Shown in pieces: positions 1-5,162 of a stretch of 9,950 bases of DNA (the stretch's first letter is position 1; each line of letters opens with the position of its first letter). This DNA comes from an uncultured Verrucomicrobiota bacterium. GTDB taxonomy: Bacteria; Verrucomicrobiota; Kiritimatiellia; RFP12; UBA1067. The notes under the pieces were generated by a model. The model was given only the letters and a program-made list of their open reading frames with translations, did not search any database and was not told the origin of the DNA. The DNA lies in the NCBI GenBank assembly GCA_945487985.1, contig CALYTX010000028.1, positions 1-9,950 on the forward strand, written 5' to 3'. Made by a program: the position numbers and the translations under genes.

Positions 1-214
1 TCTGCGGAAGGCCGAGCCTCTCGCACCACGCGCGGCTCATCGGCATGCAGATGAGCCCCTTGGCGTAGGTGGCCATGAAATTGACATTTTCGCGGGTTGC
101 GAATTCAGCCGCGCAAATGCAGTCGCCCTCGTTCTCGCGGTCTTCATCGTCGGTAACGAGAACGATTTCGCCGCGGCGCAACGCCGCAAGGCAATCTTCT
201 ACCGTGTCGAACAT
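1..214 (-). CDS. ribB: 3,4-dihydroxy-2-butanone 4-phosphate synthase, N-terminal part (3' end beyond window)
   Basis: This enzyme converts ribulose 5-phosphate into 3,4-dihydroxy-2-butanone 4-phosphate plus formate, supplying the four-carbon unit of riboflavin. The first 71 residues are visible, translated from the ATG at 214-212. They contain the family signature TDDEDRENEGD at residues 21-31, which carries the acidic residues that bind metal and substrate. The downstream stretch ATYAKGLICMPMS (residues 48-60) matches the family's next conserved block. The gene starts 5 nt after the pyrE stop codon, so the two are almost certainly co-transcribed. The carboxy end lies outside the window, so I cannot tell a stand-alone RibB from a bifunctional RibBA with a GTP cyclohydrolase II domain. 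Identification of the DHBP synthase domain is firm. Confidence 0.93.
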   Translation of the reverse strand, partial: MFDTVEDCLAALRRGEIVLVTDDEDRENEGDCICAAEFATRENVNFMATYAKGLICMPMSRAWCERLGLPQ

Positions 215-219
215 AATCT

Positions 220-831
220 TCACGATCCGGGATGACACGCCTTGCTGCCAGCCTTGCACATAGGACACTCAGCGGCAGTCCAAGTCTGAGGAGTCATCTC
301 AACCAGCGAGAACATGGGAATGCGACCGAACTTCACCTTGCCGCCGCTGCGGTCGACGAGCAATACGACGCCGGCCACCTTCCCGCCAGCCGATTTCACA
401 AGGTCTATCGTCTCTTGTACGCGCCCGCCCTTGGTGACCACATCTTCGGCGACGACATACCGTTCGCCCTTCTTGATTGGGAAGCGACGCATCGCCAGCA
501 CGGTGTTGGGCTTGCCAGTGGCGTCCACACCCTCACCTTGAACCTTCTCGGCGAAAATGCACTTGACCCCCAACTCACGCGCCACTTCATGGCCGACGAG
601 AATGCCGCCTACCGCCGGCGAAATAACGCCGTCGATCCGTTTGCCCAGCTTACCGCTTTTCACCGCCCGACGCGTGACCTCGCAGCAGAGCTTCGCGGCG
701 ATACGCGGATACATCAATACATTGGCGCATTGGAAATAGCGGTCGGAATGCAGTTTCGACCTGAGCTCGAAATGCCCTTCGAGCAGCGCGCCAGTGTCGC
801 GAAAAGCTTTCATTGCCTCATTCGTAGTCAT
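220..831 (-). CDS. pyrE: Orotate phosphoribosyltransferase
   Basis: This 203-residue cytoplasmic enzyme transfers the phosphoribosyl group of PRPP to orotate, giving orotidine 5'-monophosphate in de novo pyrimidine synthesis. The N-terminal block FELRSKLHSDRYF (residues 21-33) is the characteristic orotate/PRPP region. The type I PRTase loop appears as VVAEDVVTKGGRVQETID near residues 126-143, with the two adjacent acidic residues (ED) that contact the ribose. The C-terminal tail has a CPMC motif and ends HPGS, as in many bacterial PyrE proteins with a CPxC-type tail. Length is normal for the family. The start is the ATG at 831-829, preceded by GAAAGGAAA at a rather long spacing of about 11 nt. 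It lies 16 nt downstream of the exbD-linked unknown gene and 5 nt upstream of ribB, so it is probably the fourth gene of the exbB transcript. Confidence 0.96.
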   Translation of the reverse strand: MTTNEAMKAFRDTGALLEGHFELRSKLHSDRYFQCANVLMYPRIAAKLCCEVTRRAVKSGKLGKRIDGVISPAVGGILVGHEVARELGVKCIFAEKVQGEGVDATGKPNTVLAMRRFPIKKGERYVVAEDVVTKGGRVQETIDLVKSAGGKVAGVVLLVDRSGGKVKFGRIPMFSLVEMTPQTWTAAECPMCKAGSKACHPGS

Positions 832-847
832 GGTTGGTTGTTTCCTT

Positions 848-1321
848 TCAATCTGCAGATAAAAGTTCTTTTCTCGGAAAGGCTACCGACGTGCCGTCCT
901 TGGGCGGCTCGGGCTCGATCTTCGCGGGCTTGCCGGCAGCGAGCGTCGGCGGCAGCGGACAAGCCTCTATCCGTAGCCGCAACGATTCGCTGCGGCGCGG
1001 AGAATCGAGAATGCAACTCGCCGGACGCAGCTCCTCGTCGGAAATCGAAGGTGTAAGCAAATCGGCGGTAAGCGAGCGCGTGTCGGTCATATTCACCTTC
1101 CAGGCCGTCCTCGATGCGGTCGTCGCGCTGGCTTCCTCATCGGCAGTCAGCAAAACGAATGCGCACGAAGAAACGCACGCGTCGGCGCTGGAACCCGGCG
1201 CGAGACGCAACGCCTCGAACGGAAAGACGGCCACAATCGCCAAAGGCGCAACCATCACCATTGCTAAGGCGTAGAGTTCGTTACGCAGCGGACGCCGCGG
1301 GCCTGCCTTTACCGGAATCAT
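848..1321 (-). CDS. Single-pass membrane protein of unknown function, coupled to exbD
   Basis: I do not recognise this 157-residue protein. The start ATG (1321-1319) overlaps the exbD stop in an ATGA junction and has a strong Shine-Dalgarno sequence, AGGAGGGGG, just upstream. Residues 1-14 are basic and residues 15-36 form one hydrophobic helix, so the protein should be anchored with its remaining ~120 residues in the periplasm. This outer part has four cysteines (C49, C53, C103, C121), possibly disulfide bonded, and ends in a proline/lysine-rich stretch (PAKIEPEPPK, residues 132-141). The position after exbB-exbD and the N-terminal anchor recall TonB, but I see no TonB C-terminal domain. It could be a highly diverged TonB-like partner or an accessory subunit of the ExbB/ExbD pair. 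It is a real gene by reading-frame length, ribosome binding site and coupling; its function is unknown. Confidence 0.75.
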   Translation of the reverse strand: MIPVKAGPRRPLRNELYALAMVMVAPLAIVAVFPFEALRLAPGSSADACVSSCAFVLLTADEEASATTASRTAWKVNMTDTRSLTADLLTPSISDEELRPASCILDSPRRSESLRLRIEACPLPPTLAAGKPAKIEPEPPKDGTSVAFPRKELLSAD

Positions 1322-1794
1322 TCCCCCTCCTGCCGTTCACGACGTTCGGCGAAAAGAATCCGCTCAACACCCCCATCTTTAGCAATTGCGGCAATGCGCA
1401 TTAGTTCGCCGCAGGCAACGCGCCGGTCGGCGAGAATCAGCAACGCCTTCTCGCCAGTCTTGGCGGCGCGCTCGGCGAGAAGCGAACTAAAGGCGGCAAC
1501 CGATGCGGGATCGCCCAGCAGGAAACGCGCATCGTCGAAAAAGACGAGCGTCTCGCCGGGCTTGGGCATCACCAGCGCCACGAGCTTAGTATGAACACCT
1601 TCCTCCATTCCTGCCGTAGGTAAATCGAACAAAGTACCCTTGGCGAGCGTCAGCGTGCCGGCGATGAATTGAAACATAATCAGCAATAAGGCCATAATAA
1701 TCCATGGAACCGCCGCGACGAAAGGCCGTAGCCACGCCACGCCGACCTGCGATTCCTGACGCAACCGCCTCTCGTTCCACCCCCATGCGGTCAT
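1318..1794 (-). CDS. exbD: ExbD/TolR-like biopolymer transport protein, atypical membrane helix
   Basis: ExbD/TolR proteins pair with ExbB/TolQ in the inner membrane and use the proton gradient to energise outer-membrane processes. This 158-residue protein has the expected plan: a short cytoplasmic N-terminus, one helix (about residues 22-46), the GTLFDLPTA stretch (53-61) seen after the helix in the family, and a periplasmic domain with the C-terminal signature LLILADRRVACGELMRIAAIAK (split here as LLILADRR at 118-125 and GELMRIAAIAK at 129-139). The start ATG overlaps the exbB stop (ATGA), with GGAGG 7 nt upstream. The oddity is the helix itself: residues 20-50 contain no Asp or Glu, although family members normally carry one essential Asp there (D25 in E. 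coli ExbD). Family assignment rests mainly on the periplasmic domain and the exbB neighbour. Confidence 0.85.
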   Translation of the reverse strand: MTAWGWNERRLRQESQVGVAWLRPFVAAVPWIIMALLLIMFQFIAGTLTLAKGTLFDLPTAGMEEGVHTKLVALVMPKPGETLVFFDDARFLLGDPASVAAFSSLLAERAAKTGEKALLILADRRVACGELMRIAAIAKDGGVERILFAERRERQEGE

Positions 1795-2402
1795 TTCGCC
1801 GCCTCCGCGCGGCTTACAGACACGTAGCCGACGATATCAGTGGCCGCCGCTTCCAGTTCGGTGACGAAACGATCCATGCGGATTCGCAAGCTGCCGTACA
1901 TCACCGCCACCGGAATGGCAACAGCCAGCCCCACTGCGGCGGAAACGAGCGCTTCCATCGATGCGCTCACCAAGTCCGCGCGCACAACTACCTCGCCGGA
2001 ATTAACCAGCAACACCGTTTTGATAAAGCCGATAATTGTTCCCAACAAGCCAAAGAGCGGGGCAATCTGACCGATAATGCCCAGCGTAGCCAATCTTCGT
2101 TCGAGCCGGCCGACCTCCGCGCGCCCCTGCGCGTCGACAGCTTCGCGCAGCACACGCGAGCTACCCTTGCGGTGGCGGATGGCAGTCGCCACCACATTCG
2201 CAACGGGAACGGAAGTATCGTCGCAAATGGCCAGCGCCTCGGTTTCGTTGCCGCTTTCTAATACATTGACAACGCCCTTGATGAAATCCTGCCAATCAAT
2301 GTGCGCGCGCCTGAATTCGAGTAGCCGCTCGAAATAAAAGACAACTGCCGCCAATCCCAGTGCCATCAAAATCCAGAAAATCGCTCCGCCGGCAATATTC
2401 AT
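1791..2402 (-). CDS. exbB: ExbB/TolQ/MotA-family proton channel protein
   Basis: This 203-residue inner-membrane protein matches the ExbB/TolQ family, which forms the multimeric channel around ExbD. It has an N-terminal helix (about residues 6-24), a cytoplasmic loop with the RLERRLATLGIIGQIAPLFG run (99-118), and helices two and three at about 108-133 and 150-171. The segment APLFGLLGTIIGF (114-126) is the family hallmark and keeps the channel Thr (T122). In the third helix the family's EALxxTAxGL is EALVSAAVGL (150-159), so the second conserved channel Thr (T181 in E. coli ExbB) appears to be Ala155, with Ser154 next to it; this alignment is from memory. The gene begins the trio after an extended -10 promoter and is coupled to exbD by an ATGA overlap. 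It may equally be called a TolQ-like protein. Confidence 0.92.
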   Translation of the reverse strand: MNIAGGAIFWILMALGLAAVVFYFERLLEFRRAHIDWQDFIKGVVNVLESGNETEALAICDDTSVPVANVVATAIRHRKGSSRVLREAVDAQGRAEVGRLERRLATLGIIGQIAPLFGLLGTIIGFIKTVLLVNSGEVVVRADLVSASMEALVSAAVGLAVAIPVAVMYGSLRIRMDRFVTELEAAATDIVGYVSVSRAEAAK

Positions 2403-2454
2403 GCGAAATTCCCCGTCCCTTCAATATCGAATACGAATTGCATATTTTCAATGT

Positions 2455-2463
2455 ATTATACCA
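2455..2463 (-). promoter_or_regulatory. Extended -10 promoter for exbB-exbD-unknown-pyrE-ribB
   Basis: Read on the minus strand, the 74-bp gap between the lolA-like stop and exbB contains TGGTATAAT, a perfect -10 hexamer with the TGn extension. Seventeen bases further upstream is TGATTG (2483-2478), a weak -35. A better-looking TTGAAG (2480-2475) is spaced only 14 bases away. An extended -10 can work without a good -35. The start site would fall near 2448, giving a leader of about 45 nt before exbB. This suggests that the exbB group can be transcribed separately from the genes before it. Sequence match only. Confidence 0.6.
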
Positions 2464-2476
2464 CAAACAAGGCCCT

Positions 2477-3025
2477 TCAATCAGCCTTAGCGGCAGGGAG
2501 ATCGTGCAACTTTGCTTTGAAGGTGGTTTTGTCCTTGAATGTTGCCTTGATTTCGATATTAGTCGAATCGATTTCAAGCTCGATACGTTCAAGAAATTTC
2601 CGCAGCCGCGCGGCTCGCGGCATTGAAAGCAGGAAGTGGCGTCCATTTTCCTCTTTGTATTTCGAATCGAACGCTTCCATTAACCCTGCAAAATTTCCGT
2701 CGCGCAACTCAGCGAAGTTTGAAAACCCCGGCAGCTGCCTCAGCGGACGACTGATCGTTTCGTCTTCGTTGGAATATTCGTATTTGTCGTCGGTGGCGAG
2801 AAAGCGCGCCTCGAAAGGCTCGGTATAGCGCCATTCGAAATCAACCCCGGGGCGCAGACGGTAGCAACCAGACGAGACGAACTTCTCGCCTGAAGCAAGC
2901 GTTTTCGTCTGCACGAAAACCCCTGCCACTTCGTTCGTCGGCGCAAGCCGCTGGCGAAGAGATTCTGGTATCTCCTGCAAAAATCCACTGGCGGCGATCA
3001 AAACTCCAAGACACCCAACGAGCAT
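2477..3025 (-). CDS. LolA-like periplasmic lipoprotein carrier (ApeL-type)
   Basis: This 182-residue protein resembles LolA-family proteins, which bind acyl chains in a half-barrel and ferry lipids or lipoproteins from the inner to the outer membrane. It has a hydrophobic N-terminus (residues 1-16) usable as a signal peptide. It then has the LolA-type run GVFVQTKTLASGEKFVSSG (35-53) and FEWRYTEPF (63-71), corresponding to the 'F.Q.k.l....SG.f......l.W....P' pattern. I chose the ATG at 3025 because GGGGAGG lies 6 nt upstream. A GTG 15 bases earlier would add MGRQN and a basic residue to the signal peptide but has no ribosome binding site. From 3025 the start overlaps the end of the preceding fusion gene by 28 nt, so the two are co-transcribed. 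In APE clusters a LolA-like gene (apeL) sits downstream of the ligase/dehydratase, which supports an envelope-lipid role here. Confidence 0.78.
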   Translation of the reverse strand: MLVGCLGVLIAASGFLQEIPESLRQRLAPTNEVAGVFVQTKTLASGEKFVSSGCYRLRPGVDFEWRYTEPFEARFLATDDKYEYSNEDETISRPLRQLPGFSNFAELRDGNFAGLMEAFDSKYKEENGRHFLLSMPRAARLRKFLERIELEIDSTNIEIKATFKDKTTFKAKLHDLPAAKAD

Positions 3026-4608
3026 ATTTTGCCTCCCCACGCGTATTCGTAGGCAAACTCCGCCGCGCTTTTACGCTCGAGACGGAAATCGACAGGTTTG
3101 CCAGGCTCGATGATATGCGCAAACTTAATTTTTTTTGCACACCTGAGCGGCGCGCTTACATGAAAGTGCCTACGCACTGTACGCTCGGCGAATCCGATCT
3201 GCACCATGCCCGGCAAAACCGGCGCGCTGGGGAAATGACCTTGGAAATACGGCGCCGAGACTGGAAATTCTATTCGGGCGTAATATCCGCGATCATCACC
3301 GCCGCCATCGCGCACGAGCGGATCGACCAGCGCGGAATCGAGCAGAGCAACAATATGCGATCGCAAAATCTTTCCCTGTTCATTGCGCGGCAGTGCTGGC
3401 ACAATGCGAAATTTCTTCGGCACCGCCCCTTTGGGGAATATCCCGAGCATTTGCCGACGAAGCGCCAGCGGAGATAGGGCGGCCCCTTCGGCGAGCATCG
3501 AGATCTCGGGAACGAGCACCGCGCCGAGCATGTCGCCACGATCGGATTTGAGCACTGAAAGTGCCGCCTCTTTGAATCCCAGCGCAATTATCGCTGCTTC
3601 CATTTCAGCGAGATCCACCCGCTCCTCGTTGATTTTCACCAGCCGGTCGACGCGACCTTTGAGACGGAATACGCGCGCACCCTTTTCCATTTCCACCGCG
3701 TCACCGGTTAAGTAGCGCCGCCGAAACGAAAATGGCGACGAAACCTCCAAGCGTCCTCCTCGACAGGCGATCTTGACGGGCGCGAACGCCTCCCAGAGAG
3801 TCTCGCCACGGCGCGCGGCAATTCCGCCAGTTTCGGTGGAACCGTAGATTTGACGCGGTTCGATTCCGAAAATCGACTGCGTACGCCGGGAAAGTTCACC
3901 GTCGAGCATAGCGCCGCTGGTCACAATCTCAATCGCATTACGCGGGATGTCGTATTCGGCGGCATATGCGGTGAAGCGCTCGAGGAAGCTGGGGGTGGTA
4001 ACCAGAAAAACATGCTTGGCCGCGCGCATCTTGTCGATCAGGGCTTCCGGAGAGCGAACGATTTCCCCGTCGGCACGGCAGCCGAGCGCAGCGGGTAGCA
4101 TCACGCGCCACAGCGTTCCATACATATGGACGGGATCGATTGTCGAAACAAACAACGTCTCGCCTTCGCGCCCACCCAGATATTCGCGGTAGAAATCGCG
4201 GTGAAAGGCAACCTCTTTGGCGAGGCTTTCGAAGGTCTTGACGATTTGCTTTGAGTTACCCGTCGAACCCGAGGTGTGAAAGACTGCCGAGAACTTGCGA
4301 TTACGAATCTGCTTCTCGACGAGAAAGAAAAGCATAATTCCCGCCAGCGAAACAAGTGAAGGCAGCACCCAAGCGAGAAACCCGATTTCCGCCGCGAGCC
4401 CCTTCCCGAGCCACCAGAACGCGACTGCATTGAAAGCGGCTATAGCCGCCAAAAAGAAGCTCCACACCCACGTTAGCGCGCGTGTGTAGCCCACTGCACC
4501 GTCAGGCAAAATGCCGCCGGAAATCTTTTCCGCGAAAACAAGGCACAGCGGTTTGCGGCCAGGCAACAGCGAAAACGCAAACAATCCAGCAAAGATTGCC
4601 GAGAGCAT
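2998..4608 (-). CDS. Three-part fusion: COG4648/ApeG-like membrane segment, AMP-forming acyl ligase, hotdog dehydratase-like domain
   Basis: This 536-residue protein combines three parts found as separate or paired proteins in APE clusters. Residues 1-98 hold two or three hydrophobic helices with LPDGAVGYTRALTWVWSFF (34-52), resembling the C-terminal half of COG4648 (ApeG-like) membrane proteins. Residues 105-430 form an ANL adenylating ligase: P-loop HTSGSTGNSK (111-120), YGSTETGG (255-262), YLTGD (299-303), GRVDRLVKINEERVD (318-332) and LPRNEQGKILR (406-416) with the expected catalytic Lys413. It should activate an acyl or aryl acid as an AMP ester and load it, probably onto the adjacent ACPs. 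Residues 440-536 are a FabA/FabZ-type hotdog domain with GHFPSAPVLPG (457-467), but Gly472 stands where the catalytic Asp/Glu normally lies. The ~100 residues usually preceding the ligase P-loop are missing. The ATG follows the ACP stop by one nucleotide (TGAAATG) without a clear ribosome binding site, implying coupled translation. Confidence 0.88.
   Translation of the reverse strand: MLSAIFAGLFAFSLLPGRKPLCLVFAEKISGGILPDGAVGYTRALTWVWSFFLAAIAAFNAVAFWWLGKGLAAEIGFLAWVLPSLVSLAGIMLFFLVEKQIRNRKFSAVFHTSGSTGNSKQIVKTFESLAKEVAFHRDFYREYLGGREGETLFVSTIDPVHMYGTLWRVMLPAALGCRADGEIVRSPEALIDKMRAAKHVFLVTTPSFLERFTAYAAEYDIPRNAIEIVTSGAMLDGELSRRTQSIFGIEPRQIYGSTETGGIAARRGETLWEAFAPVKIACRGGRLEVSSPFSFRRRYLTGDAVEMEKGARVFRLKGRVDRLVKINEERVDLAEMEAAIIALGFKEAALSVLKSDRGDMLGAVLVPEISMLAEGAALSPLALRRQMLGIFPKGAVPKKFRIVPALPRNEQGKILRSHIVALLDSALVDPLVRDGGGDDRGYYARIEFPVSAPYFQGHFPSAPVLPGMVQIGFAERTVRRHFHVSAPLRCAKKIKFAHIIEPGKPVDFRLERKSAAEFAYEYAWGGKICSLGVLEF
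3032..3038 (-). promoter_or_regulatory. Ribosome binding site deciding the lolA-like start
   Basis: GGGGAGG on the minus strand lies 6 nt before the ATG at 3025-3023. It overlaps the alternative GTG start at 3040-3038, which has no such site upstream. This favours the ATG and a 182-residue product. Confidence 0.65.
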
Positions 4609-4609
4609 T

Positions 4610-4855
4610 TCAGGTGTTGAGAATTTTCTCTACCGCCACAACCACATCGCCGAGGGTACGGATTTCCCGGAAATCGGCAGGATTCACCTTTTTGCCCGTC
4701 TGCTGCTGCAGGCGCACCACCAAATCGACTGCGTCGATTGAATCCAGATCCAAGTCGGTGAAAAGATTGGTCGATAGCTCAAGCTTGTTGGGGTCGGCTT
4801 CAAAATCCTCGACGAGAATCTTCTTGATTGTTGTTTCAATCTCCTGCGCGTTCAT
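4610..4855 (-). CDS. Acyl carrier protein, second of tandem pair (ApeF-like)
   Basis: This 81-residue acyl carrier protein has the phosphopantetheine site in DLDLDSIDAVDL (residues 34-45), with Ser39 as the attachment residue. The rest fits one four-helix ACP: an acidic helix one (EIETTIKKILVEDF), then the ligand site, then VRLQQQTGKKVNPADFREIRTLGDVV. The RLQ..TGKKV....F..IRT..DVV pattern resembles the second ACP of aryl-polyene clusters rather than the housekeeping AcpP. Its start codon shares one base with the stop of the first ACP (TAATG), and its stop is one base from the fusion ligase, so translation is probably coupled along all three. It should carry the growing or starter acyl chain for the ligase and hotdog protein encoded next. 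Carrier role firm; APE subtype assigned from memory of the family. Confidence 0.92.
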   Translation of the reverse strand: MNAQEIETTIKKILVEDFEADPNKLELSTNLFTDLDLDSIDAVDLVVRLQQQTGKKVNPADFREIRTLGDVVVAVEKILNT

Positions 4856-5115
4856 TACTCTTTCCCTTCCACGTAGTCTGCCAGGGTCGCAACCGAGCGG
4901 AAAATCGCCTTGTTTTCCGCGGGGTTTTTCGAAAAAGCAATGCCAAATGCCTTTTTGATTGCCATACCCAACTCGAGCGCGTCAATGGAATCGAGCCCGA
5001 GTCCCTCGCCGAATAGCGGCTCGTCGGTAGCGATATCGGCAGGCGCGACGTCCTCAAGATCGAGGCTTTCCACAATAATTTCCTTTATTCGTCGAATCGT
5101 TTCTTCTTTGGCCAT
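4855..5115 (-). CDS. Acyl carrier protein, first of tandem pair (ApeE-like)
   Basis: This 86-residue acyl carrier protein has GLGLDSIDALELG (residues 38-50), with Ser43 for the phosphopantetheine arm. It differs clearly from the following ACP: PLFGEGLGLDSIDALEL and the later FGIAFSKNP..N...F.SVATLADYV match the first ACP of APE/flexirubin-type clusters. I chose the ATG at 5115-5113 (MAKEETIRRIKEII) because ACPs normally begin just before helix one and AGGA lies about 9 nt upstream. A second ATG at 5166 forms an ATGA overlap with the fmt stop and would add 17 mostly basic residues (SNRVRRRTRHQIRTTQ), unlike an ACP, but translational coupling makes it possible. It follows fmt by 47 nt from the chosen start and is coupled to the next ACP through TAATG. 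Confidence 0.92.
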   Translation of the reverse strand: MAKEETIRRIKEIIVESLDLEDVAPADIATDEPLFGEGLGLDSIDALELGMAIKKAFGIAFSKNPAENKAIFRSVATLADYVEGKE

Positions 5116-5162
5116 TTGCGTTGTCCTGATTTGATGTCTTGTTCTACGCCTTACACGATTAC

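Noticed and set aside
232..1056. Long plus-strand frame (274 codons) opposite pyrE and the exbD-linked gene
   Set aside because: It lies antisense to the firmly identified pyrE; the protein has no recognisable domain and a His/Arg-rich composition typical of a mirror frame.
848..1321. Calling the exbD-linked gene tonB
   Set aside because: It has an N-terminal anchor and a short proline-rich stretch, but no recognisable TonB C-terminal domain, so the name would be unsupported.
1704..2261. Plus-strand frame opposite exbB
   Set aside because: Antisense to a conserved membrane protein gene; composition (His, Gln, Arg rich) is that of a shadow frame and no ribosome binding site is evident.
3038..3040. 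GTG start for the lolA-like gene
   Set aside because: No ribosome binding site precedes it, whereas GGGGAGG is correctly placed for the ATG at 3025; kept only as an alternative.
2998..4608. The fusion gene as a decayed pseudogene or frameshifted join
   Set aside because: The frame is open over 536 codons, the ligase motifs and catalytic Lys are intact, and both ends are tightly spaced with neighbours; an assembly error cannot be excluded but nothing shows one.
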